A stretch of 55,032 bases of DNA from positions 1 to 55,032 of the forward strand of contig NZ_QKRX01000018.1 in assembly GCF_003284585.1 (NCBI RefSeq). Reading direction: 5' to 3'. Source of the stretch: Nitrincola tibetensis. Lineage in GTDB: Bacteria > Pseudomonadota > Gammaproteobacteria > Pseudomonadales > Balneatricaceae. Under the pieces are notes generated by a model that saw nothing but the letters and a program-made list of their open reading frames with translations, did not search any database and had not been told where the DNA came from. Every line of letters begins with the position of its first letter. The first letter of the stretch is position 1. Positions 19,240 through 33,602 of this stretch are shown here, piece after piece. A program made the position numbers and the translations under genes.

Positions 19240-22200
19240 TCACCTTGGTCGATCGCGACGGGTGAGTTTATACATCAATGGAATGGTAAATAACGTCAAT
19301 AGAGTTGAAACACTAATCCCCCAGACAATTGCCGTTGCAACTGGGCCAAAAATCAATGACTTTCCTCCTAAGCCCAATGCCAACCCCATCAAACCAGCCA
19401 TCGTCGTCGCCGCAGTGATCAAAATCGGCACCATACGCCGACGCGCAGCATAGACAATCGAGTAAATCACACTCATACCCTGATTGTATCGGCTGTTGGC
19501 GGCCGCAATCAAAACAATGGCGGAATTCACCGCTATCCCCGACAAAGCCACCAAGCCATAAAGCGTATACAAACTCAGCGGATTCTGGCTAAACCACAAA
19601 CCATAGGCAACACCCGTGAACGCCATGGGTATGGTTAAAAGTATAATAAAAGGCTGGAAATAGCTCTTAAACTGCGCCCCTAGAATCAAATACATCAGGC
19701 CCACACCCAGTACAAATAAAATCACCAAGGCATTCAGCGACTCTTGGATGTCATCTAGTTCACCCGAAAAATCCAATGAAATACCAGGATGCTGGTCTTG
19801 ATAATCAAGCCAAGCACTTTGAATCAGCTGATTGGCTTGAAGAGTGTCCAAGACAACGCGATCAAGATCAGCTTCTAGGGTAATCGCACGGCTAAAGTTA
19901 TAATGACGCAGGCTCGCAAAGCCTGTTTTAACCTCGATATCCAAAAGCTCGCTTAAGGGCACACTTTGTCCTGATGGCGTTGCAATCCGTGTCGACAGCC
20001 ATGCATCAATATCTTCGGTGGAGGCCTTCTGGCTGCGAACACGCAAATCCACACTCTCCCCCCTGTCATTTAACTGCGCAACCACTTCACCGTCTGTTAA
20101 CAAGCGAAGCGCCCGTGTCACGCTCCGTGCATCGAGACCTGCGCGCGCAATTGCAGGAAGATTCAAGCGCGTGACCAACTGTTGAGTGCCTGGCGATGCG
20201 TCATTGGTAATATCAACAATACCGGGGATCCCTTGCAAAATCTCAGTCAAATCATCTACGGCAGCCTGAATCAGGCCATAGTCATCGCCACGCACTTTAA
20301 TACTGATCGGCATGGAGCTGGGCGGGCCATCAGAAAGTTTCAAGAGCGTGACCTTAGCGGCAGCGGGTGTATTTAATTGAATAGATTCTCGCAACCCTTC
20401 AATGATCTCATCGGCGTTGCGTCCACCTAGATGTCGAGAAGTCAGGCTGACAAAAATTTGTCCATAGTTATCACCTAATAAGGGCTCTGTTTCGGTAAAC
20501 ATTTGCCCAGCATAGGATACCAATGAACGAATTTCCTCGGGCTCCATTCCCTCACGAGCATGGGCTTCGACCTCTAATGTCGCATTGAGTGTTTGACGCA
20601 AAGTCGATCCTGATGGCATTTCAACATTGATGTAAAACACGGAGAGCGTGTCCGCCGCAAAGAAGTCACGACTGATACGATCAGTGGCAAACAGCCCTAT
20701 CGCCAAAGTAAATGAGCCAACCAAGCAAACTAAGGTCACCCAGGGATGCCGGAAACTTTTGATCAAGACACGACCATAGAGATTTCGTAAGCGTCGAAGC
20801 ACTCGCTCGCGTCTCGAAACACCTTGTTGGCTTGGGAGAGCGTGTAACGCGTGCATTTGCGAAGGCAGCATCCAGAAGGCTTGAATTAAACTAAATATCA
20901 AAGCAAACGTGACCACCGTTGGCACAATGCGCATGAAATCACCCAGTATGCCGGGCAATAGGATCAGGGGCAGAAAGGCTGCAATGGTGGTTAACACAGC
21001 CGCAAAAATAGGCCAGCCGACTTCATTCATAGCCCCCATCGCCGACTCGATGGCCGTCTCTCCCTGCCCCATGCGTTGATGCATGGCTTCAACCATCACA
21101 ACGGCAACATCCACCAGCATCCCCAGTGCAATAATAACCCCCAACAGCACCGTTAGATTCACGGTTTCACCTTGCAGGTTGAGTAGAATAAACACTCCCA
21201 TCAAGGAGAAAGGAATGGCCAATGCAACCAACACACCGATTCGCCAACCTAAAAACAACCAACTCACAAGACCCACGAACAGAAGCCCCTGAAGCGCATT
21301 GGTCTGCATAATATCGATGGCGCGACGTGTCGACTCCGTTTGATCATCGGCTAAAACCAAGGTTAGCCCTTTAGCGGCGATATTGGGATTATACTGCTCG
21401 ATAAAGGTTTCTAAGGTTTCAATCAACACCAAAGTATTGGCATTTCCCTCTTTCATGACAGACATCATGACGGCAGGCTGACCGTCATACATCACCAATT
21501 GCGTAGGATCTTGTCGCCTTCGTTCGACCTGAGCCAAGGTTTCAAGACGTAATTCTCCTCCTACATGCGGAATCCATAGCTGAGCTAATTCCTCTGGAGA
21601 GGGTGACTGGCCCAAATGTCGAACAAGCCACTGCTCATTTGAGACTGTTAGCTTTCCTGCAGCCAAATCTTGCCATTGGCTAGCAATAACATCAGAGACC
21701 GTCGCAGGATGTATACCTGCAGACGCCAGCAACCCCATATCCAACAACACCTGAACTTCTGGGTCCTGTAAGCCCGCCGTATCAACACGATCTATGCCTT
21801 TGATTCGTTCAAGCTCTCGCTTGAGCTGATAGGCCTCACTGCGAAGAATTTCATCATCGGCTTGCCCTTTCAACACTAACGTAGCAGCTGGAAATGCGTT
21901 GGCGCTGGTAATTTCCAGAATAATCGGTTCAACAATATCGGCAGGAAGCTCGTTGCGTTTGCTCTGTACCTCTCGGCGTAAATCGGTCACGCGCTTATCA
22001 AACTGGCGCTCATCCAGATCACGAAAACGTACAAGTATATTTGATAATCCAACGCGCGATGTACTGGAAACGAAGTTCACATCGTTTAGCTTACGCAAGG
22101 CATCTTCGAGAGGTTGCGTCACGCGCATCTCAATATCTTCAGCACTTGCCCCCGGTAAGGCCGTAACAATTATTATCCAATTAAAGTTAATGGTGGGGTC

Positions 22201-22302
22201 TTTCTGCCGAGGCATCAAATTGTATGACATGGCACCGATAATCAGCACCAGCACAAAGACCAAATTGCTCAGAACAGTATTATTCAACAATGCCCTAATC
22301 AT
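19240..22302 (-). CDS. RND-family efflux pump inner-membrane permease
   Basis: 1020 residues with the duplicated RND layout: TM1 near the N-terminus, large periplasmic loop, TM2-6, second loop, TM8-12. The N-terminal NFNWIIIVTALPGASAEDIE is typical of the HAE-type group. In TM4 the usual Asp-Asp proton-relay pair is reduced to Asp-Val (GMLVDVAVVMVEA), and the TM10 lysine position reads GIAVNSAIVLI. The pump likely exports hydrophobic or amphiphilic compounds with the adaptor encoded just upstream (4-bp overlap). No outer-membrane channel gene is nearby, so a TolC-like partner must be elsewhere. Substrate unknown. Confidence 0.92.
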   Translation of the reverse strand: MIRALLNNTVLSNLVFVLVLIIGAMSYNLMPRQKDPTINFNWIIIVTALPGASAEDIEMRVTQPLEDALRKLNDVNFVSSTSRVGLSNILVRFRDLDERQFDKRVTDLRREVQSKRNELPADIVEPIILEITSANAFPAATLVLKGQADDEILRSEAYQLKRELERIKGIDRVDTAGLQDPEVQVLLDMGLLASAGIHPATVSDVIASQWQDLAAGKLTVSNEQWLVRHLGQSPSPEELAQLWIPHVGGELRLETLAQVERRRQDPTQLVMYDGQPAVMMSVMKEGNANTLVLIETLETFIEQYNPNIAAKGLTLVLADDQTESTRRAIDIMQTNALQGLLFVGLVSWLFLGWRIGVLVALAIPFSLMGVFILLNLQGETVNLTVLLGVIIALGMLVDVAVVMVEAMHQRMGQGETAIESAMGAMNEVGWPIFAAVLTTIAAFLPLILLPGILGDFMRIVPTVVTFALIFSLIQAFWMLPSQMHALHALPSQQGVSRRERVLRRLRNLYGRVLIKSFRHPWVTLVCLVGSFTLAIGLFATDRISRDFFAADTLSVFYINVEMPSGSTLRQTLNATLEVEAHAREGMEPEEIRSLVSYAGQMFTETEPLLGDNYGQIFVSLTSRHLGGRNADEIIEGLRESIQLNTPAAAKVTLLKLSDGPPSSMPISIKVRGDDYGLIQAAVDDLTEILQGIPGIVDITNDASPGTQQLVTRLNLPAIARAGLDARSVTRALRLLTDGEVVAQLNDRGESVDLRVRSQKASTEDIDAWLSTRIATPSGQSVPLSELLDIEVKTGFASLRHYNFSRAITLEADLDRVVLDTLQANQLIQSAWLDYQDQHPGISLDFSGELDDIQESLNALVILFVLGVGLMYLILGAQFKSYFQPFIILLTIPMAFTGVAYGLWFSQNPLSLYTLYGLVALSGIAVNSAIVLIAAANSRYNQGMSVIYSIVYAARRRMVPILITAATTMAGLMGLALGLGGKSLIFGPVATAIVWGISVSTLLTLFTIPLMYKLTRRDRPR

Positions 22303-23312
22303 TGCGTACGTCCTACAGCACTTAAGCGATGCTGACCTGACGTCACAAGAACTTTAGACTGTATTGATAAAGGGGCTGGAAAAGGTCGCCCTTCTTGAGC
22401 ACCCGGCAGGGGGTAGAAAATAGGATCCTCGCCTTCCAGAATAAAGACCCCCATCTGCCCCTCTCTCATAACCATCGTTTGTGCAGGCAAATAGGCTATT
22501 TGGTCATCTAAATTAAGCTGCCCCGTTTCACCTATGGCCACATGTTCAGGTGCTTGAAACCAAGCATGAACAGAGCGAGTTGCGGGATCGGCTACGGGCG
22601 ATTGTCGCAGAAAGGACACGGGGTACTCACGGCCATTCACCTTAAATATAGCTAAAAATGTATCAAGGCTTGTCCCAATGCGAGCTTGCGGTAACTGCAC
22701 CGAAATTTCAGCGGGAGAGGTTTGGGTAAGCTCAAAGATCGGGCTGCCAACGCTGACCCACTGGCCTTCACCTGCACGTTGGGCAACCACCGCGGCTGAA
22801 AAGGGTGCCACCACCTGACAGCGTGACACTTGGCGCTGAGCCATTTCACGCTCAACCGCTAAGGCCGAGAGCTGCGCTCTGGCACGCACAACATTCGTTT
22901 GCGCGTCCTCACGCGATAAACGATCGGAAAACTGTCGACTTTCAAGTTGAGTAAAACGCTGAAATAAACGCTCTGCCTGCTCAAGACTGGCATTCAGCTC
23001 ACGCTGACGCGCATCCAGTAACAACACGGTGTCTTTTGTGTCTCGACAGTCCAACTCGGCTAGCAACTGCCCTGCTTCGACTTGGTCACCAGGACGCACA
23101 TGTAGGGTTTTTATCTGAGCATTGAGCTCACTGATCATTTGAGTTTGATTCAAACTCACCACTTCGGCCGAAACCTGAATAGGATTAACGATCTTAATTT
23201 CATCAAACGGCTTCAACTCTAATCCATCGAGTGTTGAAGCGTTTGATACACCTGAAAAAAACAAAAACGCGAAAGCTATGATCGGTAGGCGCATGAGTTT
23301 TCTAAGTTCCAT
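22299..23312 (-). CDS. RND efflux periplasmic adaptor (membrane fusion protein)
   Basis: 337 residues. An N-terminal signal peptide (about 1-25, FAFLFFSGVSNAS) is followed by a biotinyl-lipoyl-like half-motif (KTLHVRPGDQVEAGQLLAELDC), an alpha-helical hairpin, the second half-motif (RCQVVAPFSAAVVAQRAGEGQWVSVGSPIFEL), and a beta-barrel domain. This is the standard HlyD/AcrA adaptor order. It is co-transcribed with the downstream RND permease (start and stop overlap by 4 bp). Confidence 0.92.
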   Translation of the reverse strand: MELRKLMRLPIIAFAFLFFSGVSNASTLDGLELKPFDEIKIVNPIQVSAEVVSLNQTQMISELNAQIKTLHVRPGDQVEAGQLLAELDCRDTKDTVLLLDARQRELNASLEQAERLFQRFTQLESRQFSDRLSREDAQTNVVRARAQLSALAVEREMAQRQVSRCQVVAPFSAAVVAQRAGEGQWVSVGSPIFELTQTSPAEISVQLPQARIGTSLDTFLAIFKVNGREYPVSFLRQSPVADPATRSVHAWFQAPEHVAIGETGQLNLDDQIAYLPAQTMVMREGQMGVFILEGEDPIFYPLPGAQEGRPFPAPLSIQSKVLVTSGQHRLSAVGRTQ

Positions 23313-23412
23313 CCTAGGGGTTATTATCTAACAGGTCTTACGTGCTACATGGGTACATAGGTCTCAACAATTCGTAAAATGGCTTTTCAATTCAAGGCTT
23401 TTAAATAAAGAG

Positions 23413-24291
<879 letters not shown>

Positions 24292-24316
24292 CTATTTTAA
24301 CCAGCAGGATAGGTCT

Positions 24317-24877
24317 GTGCCAGTCCAACCGTCTATTGAAAATCATCTTTTAACCTATGCCAAATGGTGCCCATCGCCTAATTATAATAATCGCCCAGAT
24401 AAAGCGAGCGTTTCATTGTTGGTGATTCACAATATTAGCCTTCCCCCACGCCAGTTTGGCGGTGAGTATATCGAGTCTTTTTTCCAGAATCGGCTTCCTG
24501 TTGAGGATCATCCATATTTCACTGAAATCGCTGACTTACAGGTTTCAGCACACCTTTTGATTAAACGAAGCGGAGACGTGGTTCAATTTGTTTCGTTTGA
24601 TAAGCGTGCATGGCATGCAGGTGTCTCTTGTTTTGAATCAGAAGCCAACTGCAATGATTTTTCAATCGGTATCGAGTTAGAAGGCTGTGATGATCTTCCC
24701 TATACCTCTGATCAGTATAAAACCCTAGTTCAAGTTACCCGCAGCCTTATGCAGCACTACCCATTGATCACACCGGCTCGAATCGTGGGACATGACCAAA
24801 TTGCCCCTGGACGAAAAACAGATCCTGGGGCGTCATTTGATTGGAAACACTATCTAGGCTGTTTAACAGACGAGTAA
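24317..24877 (+). CDS. ampD: 1,6-anhydro-N-acetylmuramyl-L-alanine amidase
   Basis: 186 residues from GTG 24317. Cytoplasmic zinc amidase of peptidoglycan recycling that removes the peptide from anhydro-muropeptides; in many species its loss induces AmpC beta-lactamase. Zinc ligands and active-site motifs visible: LVIHNISLPP, RAWHAGVSCFE and VGHDQIAPGRKTDPG. It has no signal peptide, consistent with a cytoplasmic enzyme. Divergent from nadC and 8 bp upstream of mnmC. Confidence 0.97.
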   Translation: MPVQPSIENHLLTYAKWCPSPNYNNRPDKASVSLLVIHNISLPPRQFGGEYIESFFQNRLPVEDHPYFTEIADLQVSAHLLIKRSGDVVQFVSFDKRAWHAGVSCFESEANCNDFSIGIELEGCDDLPYTSDQYKTLVQVTRSLMQHYPLITPARIVGHDQIAPGRKTDPGASFDWKHYLGCLTDE

Positions 24878-24885
24878 TAATTTTA

Positions 24886-26811
24886 ATGAAGTGCTTAAAA
24901 TCCGCGAATATTGAGTGGCATTTACCCAGCCCCTTTTCAAAAGACTTTGATGATGTTTACTACAGCGACGATGGTGGTGAAGCCGAGAAGCAGCATGTCT
25001 TTATTAATAGCAATCGATTGCTTGAACGCATTAAAAGCTTATCCCCTTATCAGCATTTAACCATTGCCGAGACAGGCTTCGGAACTGGGTTGAATTTCTT
25101 TTTGACAACCCACCTGTGGTTGTCTGAATCCTTACCAAGCCAATGTTTGCATTTTATTTCATTCGAGAAACTCCCCCTCAGCCGAATTGACATGACACAA
25201 GTGATGCAACAACGTCATGCAGACCATCTACTCAAGGATGCGTTTTTAGCGCAATACCCGCCACTACAAGAAGGGTATCACTCTTTGTTTTTCGCCAATG
25301 GCCGCATTCGCTTGACGTTAATTTTCGGTGATGTAAACGACACCCTGCCAGAATTAAGGGGGCTTGTTGATATTTGGTATCTTGATGGATTCTCGCCAAC
25401 GAAAAACCCCGACATGTGGCAGGCCTCATTATTTTCACAAATGTATCGGCTAAGTCATGCGAACACACATTTATCTACCTACACGGCATCAGGAAACGTG
25501 CGCCGTGGACTTCGTGATGCTGGTTTTAATGTTCAAATCAGCGAAGGCTCGGGGCGTAAGCGTGACATGCTAATTGCGCATGGAGGTGAAGGCTTAACAC
25601 AACCAAGATCCACGCCTTCTCGAGCGATTGTGGTGGGAGCAGGGCTTGCTGGGTGCCATACCGCAAGGGCTCTGGCCGAGCGTGGTATTCACGTCACACT
25701 GATTGACCAAAACCCGGACATTGCGCAAGGAGGCTCTGGCAACCCTCAAGGTGCCTTGTATGCCAAGTTAGCAATGGAGCAAACGCCCAGTAGTGAGTTG
25801 CACCTCTTTGGCTTGTTATACAGTGCGAATCTAGTGTCGTCGCTGCTTGAGACTCAACCCAATTTAGGCGCCTTGTGCGGGGTTCTCCAGTTGGCAACCA
25901 CCGACAAAGAGCAAGAGCGGCAAGCTCGCCTTTTGCAGGCCAATCTATTTTCCTCTGATATTCTGCAAGCCGTCTCCAGCGATCAAGCTACCGAGTTCGC
26001 CAATACCCTGATTGACAAACCGGGGCTGTTTTTCCCTAAAGCCGGATGGGTGTCTCCTGTTGATTGGTGTAAACATTTGGTAAACCACTCGCTAATCAAC
26101 AGCCATTTTTCTGAGCAGGTGACGGATTTAGCCTTCATGCCAAACACAGATGCTTGGCACATTCAAACCAACAGAGGTGATTACGAAACAGAGATCGTGA
26201 TTCTATGCTCTGCCAGTGACACTCAGCGCCTGACACCCCTTAAGCATTTGCCTCTTAAAGCCATACGAGGCCAAACCTCTCAAGTCCCCACAAGCGGCCT
26301 ACCCGATTTAAAAACCGTCGTCTGTGGTGACGGTTATATTTCTCCAGCCCTAAATCAATCCTATTGTTTTGGCGCCACCTTTGATTTGCATGACTTAAGC
26401 AGCGAGATAAAAATCAAAGACCACCAACAAAACCTGCAAACCTTAAGCAGTGTCTTACCCGATTTTGCAACAATAGACCCAAGCCTGTGTAATGGACGCG
26501 TAGGCTATCGCTGCAGTACCCCAGATTACTTACCCTTAGTCGGCGAAGTAGGCGTCTATGACAGCTTCGTAAAAACCTATGCACGTTTACGTGTAGACTC
26601 TAATTGGAAAGATTTTGAAACACCCTTGATGCATCAAGGTCTATATGTCAATGTAGGCCATGGCTCGAAGGGTTTAATTACCTGTCCTATCAGCGCAGAC
26701 GTATTGGTTGCAATGATCACCGGTACCCCAGCCCCCTTACCTAACCGATTAATGGAGCGCCTTGATCCTAACCGTTTTATTTTACGAGACTTAATTCGTA
26801 ATCGAATTTAA
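24886..26811 (+). CDS. mnmC: Bifunctional tRNA 5-methylaminomethyl-2-thiouridine synthesis protein
   Basis: 641 residues from ATG 24886; the frame is open further upstream into ampD but without conservation. Last two steps of mnm5s2U formation at the tRNA wobble position. The N-terminal methyltransferase domain has AETGFGTGLNFF and WYLDGFSPTKNPDMW. The C-terminal FAD-dependent oxidoreductase domain starts at AIVVGAGLAGCHTARALAERG and has GSGNPQGALYAKL and a closing GHGSKGLITCP. It lies 8 bp after ampD. Confidence 0.96.
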   Translation: MKCLKSANIEWHLPSPFSKDFDDVYYSDDGGEAEKQHVFINSNRLLERIKSLSPYQHLTIAETGFGTGLNFFLTTHLWLSESLPSQCLHFISFEKLPLSRIDMTQVMQQRHADHLLKDAFLAQYPPLQEGYHSLFFANGRIRLTLIFGDVNDTLPELRGLVDIWYLDGFSPTKNPDMWQASLFSQMYRLSHANTHLSTYTASGNVRRGLRDAGFNVQISEGSGRKRDMLIAHGGEGLTQPRSTPSRAIVVGAGLAGCHTARALAERGIHVTLIDQNPDIAQGGSGNPQGALYAKLAMEQTPSSELHLFGLLYSANLVSSLLETQPNLGALCGVLQLATTDKEQERQARLLQANLFSSDILQAVSSDQATEFANTLIDKPGLFFPKAGWVSPVDWCKHLVNHSLINSHFSEQVTDLAFMPNTDAWHIQTNRGDYETEIVILCSASDTQRLTPLKHLPLKAIRGQTSQVPTSGLPDLKTVVCGDGYISPALNQSYCFGATFDLHDLSSEIKIKDHQQNLQTLSSVLPDFATIDPSLCNGRVGYRCSTPDYLPLVGEVGVYDSFVKTYARLRVDSNWKDFETPLMHQGLYVNVGHGSKGLITCPISADVLVAMITGTPAPLPNRLMERLDPNRFILRDLIRNRI

Positions 26812-26861
26812 TGTTTTTTCGTAAAATGCCGATATACTTGAAATGTATTGAGGAGTGAGTT

Positions 26862-27515
26862 ATGTCGCTGATAGTCATTGACCAAGGTAATCGGATTCAA
26901 ACTCCGCTGAAAACGCTGTTTAAACCTCGCGGGGTTGAACAAGCCGGAGAAGCTCGTAGCTCTGATGGGCTGCCTAACTCCGATGATCCAACTCAACCAT
27001 CGGGGAAGCGTTCTTTTCTTCGAATATTAGAGGGTGATTCAAGTCAACGTCGCAGCCCAAGCAGCACCGGTGCGCATGCGGCCTATGAAGAGGCAAGCAA
27101 AGCAGGTAAACCTAAGCAAAGACCCACGTTAAAAGCACAACAGATCATGACCTTTCCCGTGCAAACGGTCAGCATTAGCGTGTCGCTTCGACAAGCCTGG
27201 TTGCAAATGCAAGAGTATTCGATTGCACATTTGATTGTTGTGGACGAGGATGAAAAGCCGATAGGACTCCTGTCTAAAGAGGACATTCTTGAACACGGAA
27301 CTGACTCAACCGTGACCATCGCGGTGGTGTACCAACGCCAAATGATTGCAGCGGCTGTTGATACTGAGCTTTCTCAAATTGCCTCAGTGTTTGTTAATTA
27401 TCCTGTGGGTGCTCTACCTGTACTGGGTAACCGGAACGAATTATTGGGCATCATCTCCAGAACAGATCTTGTCAGACTCTTGATTAACGATGCCCAGGTT
27501 GAGAGCTGGGCATGA
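26862..27515 (+). CDS. CBS-domain-pair protein of unknown function
   Basis: 217 residues with a good ribosome-binding site (GAGGAGTGAGTT before ATG). Residues 1 to about 85 are polar and low in complexity, likely disordered. A tandem CBS pair fills about 92-212 (IMTFPVQTVSISVSLRQAW, IAHLIVVDEDEKPIGLLSKEDIL, GALPVLGNRNELLGIISRTDLVRLL). CBS pairs bind adenine nucleotides or SAM. No catalytic domain is attached, so the regulated partner is unknown. It converges with ligA, with only 3 bp between the stop codons. Confidence 0.85.
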   Translation: MSLIVIDQGNRIQTPLKTLFKPRGVEQAGEARSSDGLPNSDDPTQPSGKRSFLRILEGDSSQRRSPSSTGAHAAYEEASKAGKPKQRPTLKAQQIMTFPVQTVSISVSLRQAWLQMQEYSIAHLIVVDEDEKPIGLLSKEDILEHGTDSTVTIAVVYQRQMIAAAVDTELSQIASVFVNYPVGALPVLGNRNELLGIISRTDLVRLLINDAQVESWA

Positions 27516-27518
27516 GTT

Positions 27519-27520
<2 letters not shown>
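27490..27520 (+). terminator. Terminator hairpin embedded in the end of the CBS-protein gene
   Basis: An 8-bp perfect stem ATGCCCAG/CTGGGCAT with 8-nt loop is followed by GAGTTTTAT. The stem is made of the last codons of the CBS gene, ending at its stop. The T-run is short, so efficiency is uncertain. Confidence 0.6.
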
Positions 27521-31261
<3,741 letters not shown>

Positions 31262-31303
31262 GTTTACCCAGTTTCCTAAAACAAATTGAATGTAGTTAAA
31301 TAT

Positions 31304-32554
31304 TTAATCGATACGTTCGCTAATAATCAAGCGAATGACTTCATCATTGCTGACTTTAACACTGCTGAGACTTCCTTTGAAGTCACCTGAACCTTCTTCT
31401 GCATTTCCGGTCACACTTATCCTCGCAACCAAATCCACTTCTTCAAAATCCGCTAGGCTCATATTAGGCATCAATGTTGAACTTTCATCAAGTCTAACTT
31501 CAGCAGGCAGTTGATTTACTTGCATTCTTATTGCAGTAATTGGCATGCGCTGGCCTGCTGGCCGAGCAAACACAAACACCGTTTGTTCTCCGGTAATTTC
31601 AGTGAGTATCGACTCGTCAAGATCTATATAGACGCGAACAAAAGCGCCCTCAGTGGCTTGATCCTTTGCATCAGGGGTTAAACTTTGTAACTGCACGCGC
31701 GCACGTTCAATACCATTGCGTAAAGATTCTGCTGCATTGCCTTCGGCATTACTCAAAGCTGCTTGCCAATACTCAATCGCCGATGCGTAGTTTTCACTTT
31801 CAAAAGCAGCAATACCCAACAGCCCCAAGGATGTAATTTCTGTGGGATTGAGCTGTAAACTTTGATCTGTCAATGCCAAAACGTCATCATCCATCTTACC
31901 GCCCTTTGCAAAGAACAGCGCTTGTGCCTGCTGCCCTAGCACTCCCGCCAACTCAGGCGATGCCTCGGGTAAGTGTAATGCCGATTGAGCAAAGGCCGCA
32001 GCCGCTAAATCAAACTGATTGAGGTTCATGCGCGTCGTCGCTAACAGATACCAGCCTTCTGGATTCTCCGGACGACGAGCCAACTCAGCTTCCAACTGAG
32101 CCATGGCATCCTCTAGCGTTATATCCGCATTGTTAAATGAGTCATTCCAAGCATTCATGCTTAAGGAGGTTTCTAAATCAACAGCACGACCTAAATACGC
32201 ATACAAACCAAAAGAGCTCGCGGGTACCAGTAATGCAAGCAACATGATGGTAACCAGTTGCGAGGAGCCCATTTTCAAGACTGGATCTTTTCGCTGATTG
32301 GTTTCAGCATCAATTAGCAAATTGCGTTCAAGCTCTAGTTTCAACTCATCAAAGTCTGCCTGTGAGAGGGTTCCTAGGGAACACTCTTTTTCCAGCTCAG
32401 AAAGCCGCTCTTTAAATATTTCAATATTTTGCTGAATCCGATCAACATCTACCGGTTGCTGTTTTGACTCTCGATAATTTTTCAATAATGGCCAAAATAC
32501 GATTGAAACAGCCATTAGGGTTAAAACGGCAATACCTAACCAAAGCGCAGTCAT
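31304..32554 (-). CDS. ccmI: Cytochrome c biogenesis protein CcmI (apocytochrome chaperone)
   Basis: 416 residues. Two N-terminal transmembrane helices (about 4-21 and 97-118) flank a cytoplasmic loop rich in heptads; the periplasmic part has TPR-like repeats (PENPEGWYLLATTRMNLNQFDLAAAAF and following) and a C-terminal beta domain. CcmI presents apocytochrome c to the haem ligation complex. It overlaps ccmH by 4 bp and is the last gene of the ccm operon. Confidence 0.93.
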   Translation of the reverse strand: MTALWLGIAVLTLMAVSIVFWPLLKNYRESKQQPVDVDRIQQNIEIFKERLSELEKECSLGTLSQADFDELKLELERNLLIDAETNQRKDPVLKMGSSQLVTIMLLALLVPASSFGLYAYLGRAVDLETSLSMNAWNDSFNNADITLEDAMAQLEAELARRPENPEGWYLLATTRMNLNQFDLAAAAFAQSALHLPEASPELAGVLGQQAQALFFAKGGKMDDDVLALTDQSLQLNPTEITSLGLLGIAAFESENYASAIEYWQAALSNAEGNAAESLRNGIERARVQLQSLTPDAKDQATEGAFVRVYIDLDESILTEITGEQTVFVFARPAGQRMPITAIRMQVNQLPAEVRLDESSTLMPNMSLADFEEVDLVARISVTGNAEEGSGDFKGSLSSVKVSNDEVIRLIISERID

Positions 32555-33060
32555 TTTTGATCATCCTGTTGCAGTAGAGATTGCAGGCGTTTTCTTTCAT
32601 CCTCAGTTAAACCTTCACTCAACGAAGGTTGAGCATTCACTGATGAGTGGCCTGATGTAGCAGATTGCTTGCGCTTACGCTTTTTAGCCACAACAAGAAG
32701 AACCCCTAGACCGATAAGCATTAACGCAATCGGGCCATACCAAAGGAAATAGGTTTCGGGCGCCATTCTAGGACGGTAATGCACGAAATCTCCGTAACGC
32801 GTAATCATAAAATCGAGAATTTGATCATCAGACTGATTGCTTTCAATCATTCGGTGCAGTTCTCTGCGCAAATCAGCCGCTAAGGGCGCATCTGAATCCG
32901 AGATGTTTTGATTTTGACAGGTTGGGCATCTTAACTCACGCGACAACTGGGCATAGCGTCTCTCACCCTCAACCGAAGTGAACTCATAGGTTTCAAACCC
33001 AGCATGGGACTTAAAAACGACTAGACTCAATACACAGAGTATTAATATAGAACGAATCAT
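32551..33060 (-). CDS. ccmH: Cytochrome c biogenesis thioreductase CcmH
   Basis: 169 residues. Signal peptide, periplasmic domain with the redox motif LRCPTCQN and the conserved ISDSDAPLAADLR and YGDFVHYRP, then a transmembrane helix (about 104-122) and a basic tail. It reduces apocytochrome CXXCH thiols before haem attachment. It overlaps both neighbours by 4 bp. Confidence 0.96.
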   Translation of the reverse strand: MIRSILILCVLSLVVFKSHAGFETYEFTSVEGERRYAQLSRELRCPTCQNQNISDSDAPLAADLRRELHRMIESNQSDDQILDFMITRYGDFVHYRPRMAPETYFLWYGPIALMLIGLGVLLVVAKKRKRKQSATSGHSSVNAQPSLSEGLTEDERKRLQSLLQQDDQK

Positions 33061-33593
33061 GCATCCTCCTTTTCAATCGTCTGCATGAGTTCTCTTAGGT
33101 GTAACCAAACGCTCTCATTCACCTCACCCACATGTCGATAACGGATAATACCCTTTTTATCAAGGATGTAGGTTTCCGGTGCACCATAAACACCTAAGTC
33201 AAGACCCAGATACCCTTCCTCATCAACAATCACTTTACGGTAGGGATCTAAGTAGCGCTCCAACCATTGACGTGCTAATTCAGGATCGTCTTTATAGTTA
33301 AGGCCATAAATCGTCACGCCCTCTTCTAAACCAATTTTATTGAGCTGGGCATGCTCTTCTTTGCAGGTAGGGCACCAAGTGGCCCATACATTCAGCAGTG
33401 CCACTTCACCCTGTAAGTCCAATTGCGTGAGCTCTTCGTCCATGTTGTATAAAGAGGGCAACGAAAATTCAGGAAAGGGTTTGTCGATCAATGCCGATGG
33501 CAAGGTTCTAGGGTCCATAAACAAGCCCTTGAACAAAAACACGCCCAATCCTAAAAACGCCACCAGAGGAATAGAGACCAATAATTTACGCAT
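33057..33593 (-). CDS. ccmG: Thiol:disulfide interchange protein of cytochrome c maturation
   Basis: 178 residues. N-terminal membrane anchor (about 5-25) and a periplasmic thioredoxin fold with WATWCPTCKEEH and the cis-proline region YGAPETYILDKKG. CcmG (DsbE) supplies reducing power to CcmH and apocytochrome. It lies 9 bp after ccmF. Confidence 0.96.
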   Translation of the reverse strand: MRKLLVSIPLVAFLGLGVFLFKGLFMDPRTLPSALIDKPFPEFSLPSLYNMDEELTQLDLQGEVALLNVWATWCPTCKEEHAQLNKIGLEEGVTIYGLNYKDDPELARQWLERYLDPYRKVIVDEEGYLGLDLGVYGAPETYILDKKGIIRYRHVGEVNESVWLHLRELMQTIEKEDA

Positions 33594-33602
33594 TACACTC
33601 TC

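Noticed and set aside
19229-19263. GC-rich hairpin ACCCGTCG/CGACGGGT between bioY and the RND gene
   Set aside because: Loop of 19 nt, no T-run on either side and overlap with the RND 3' end; too weak to call as a terminator.
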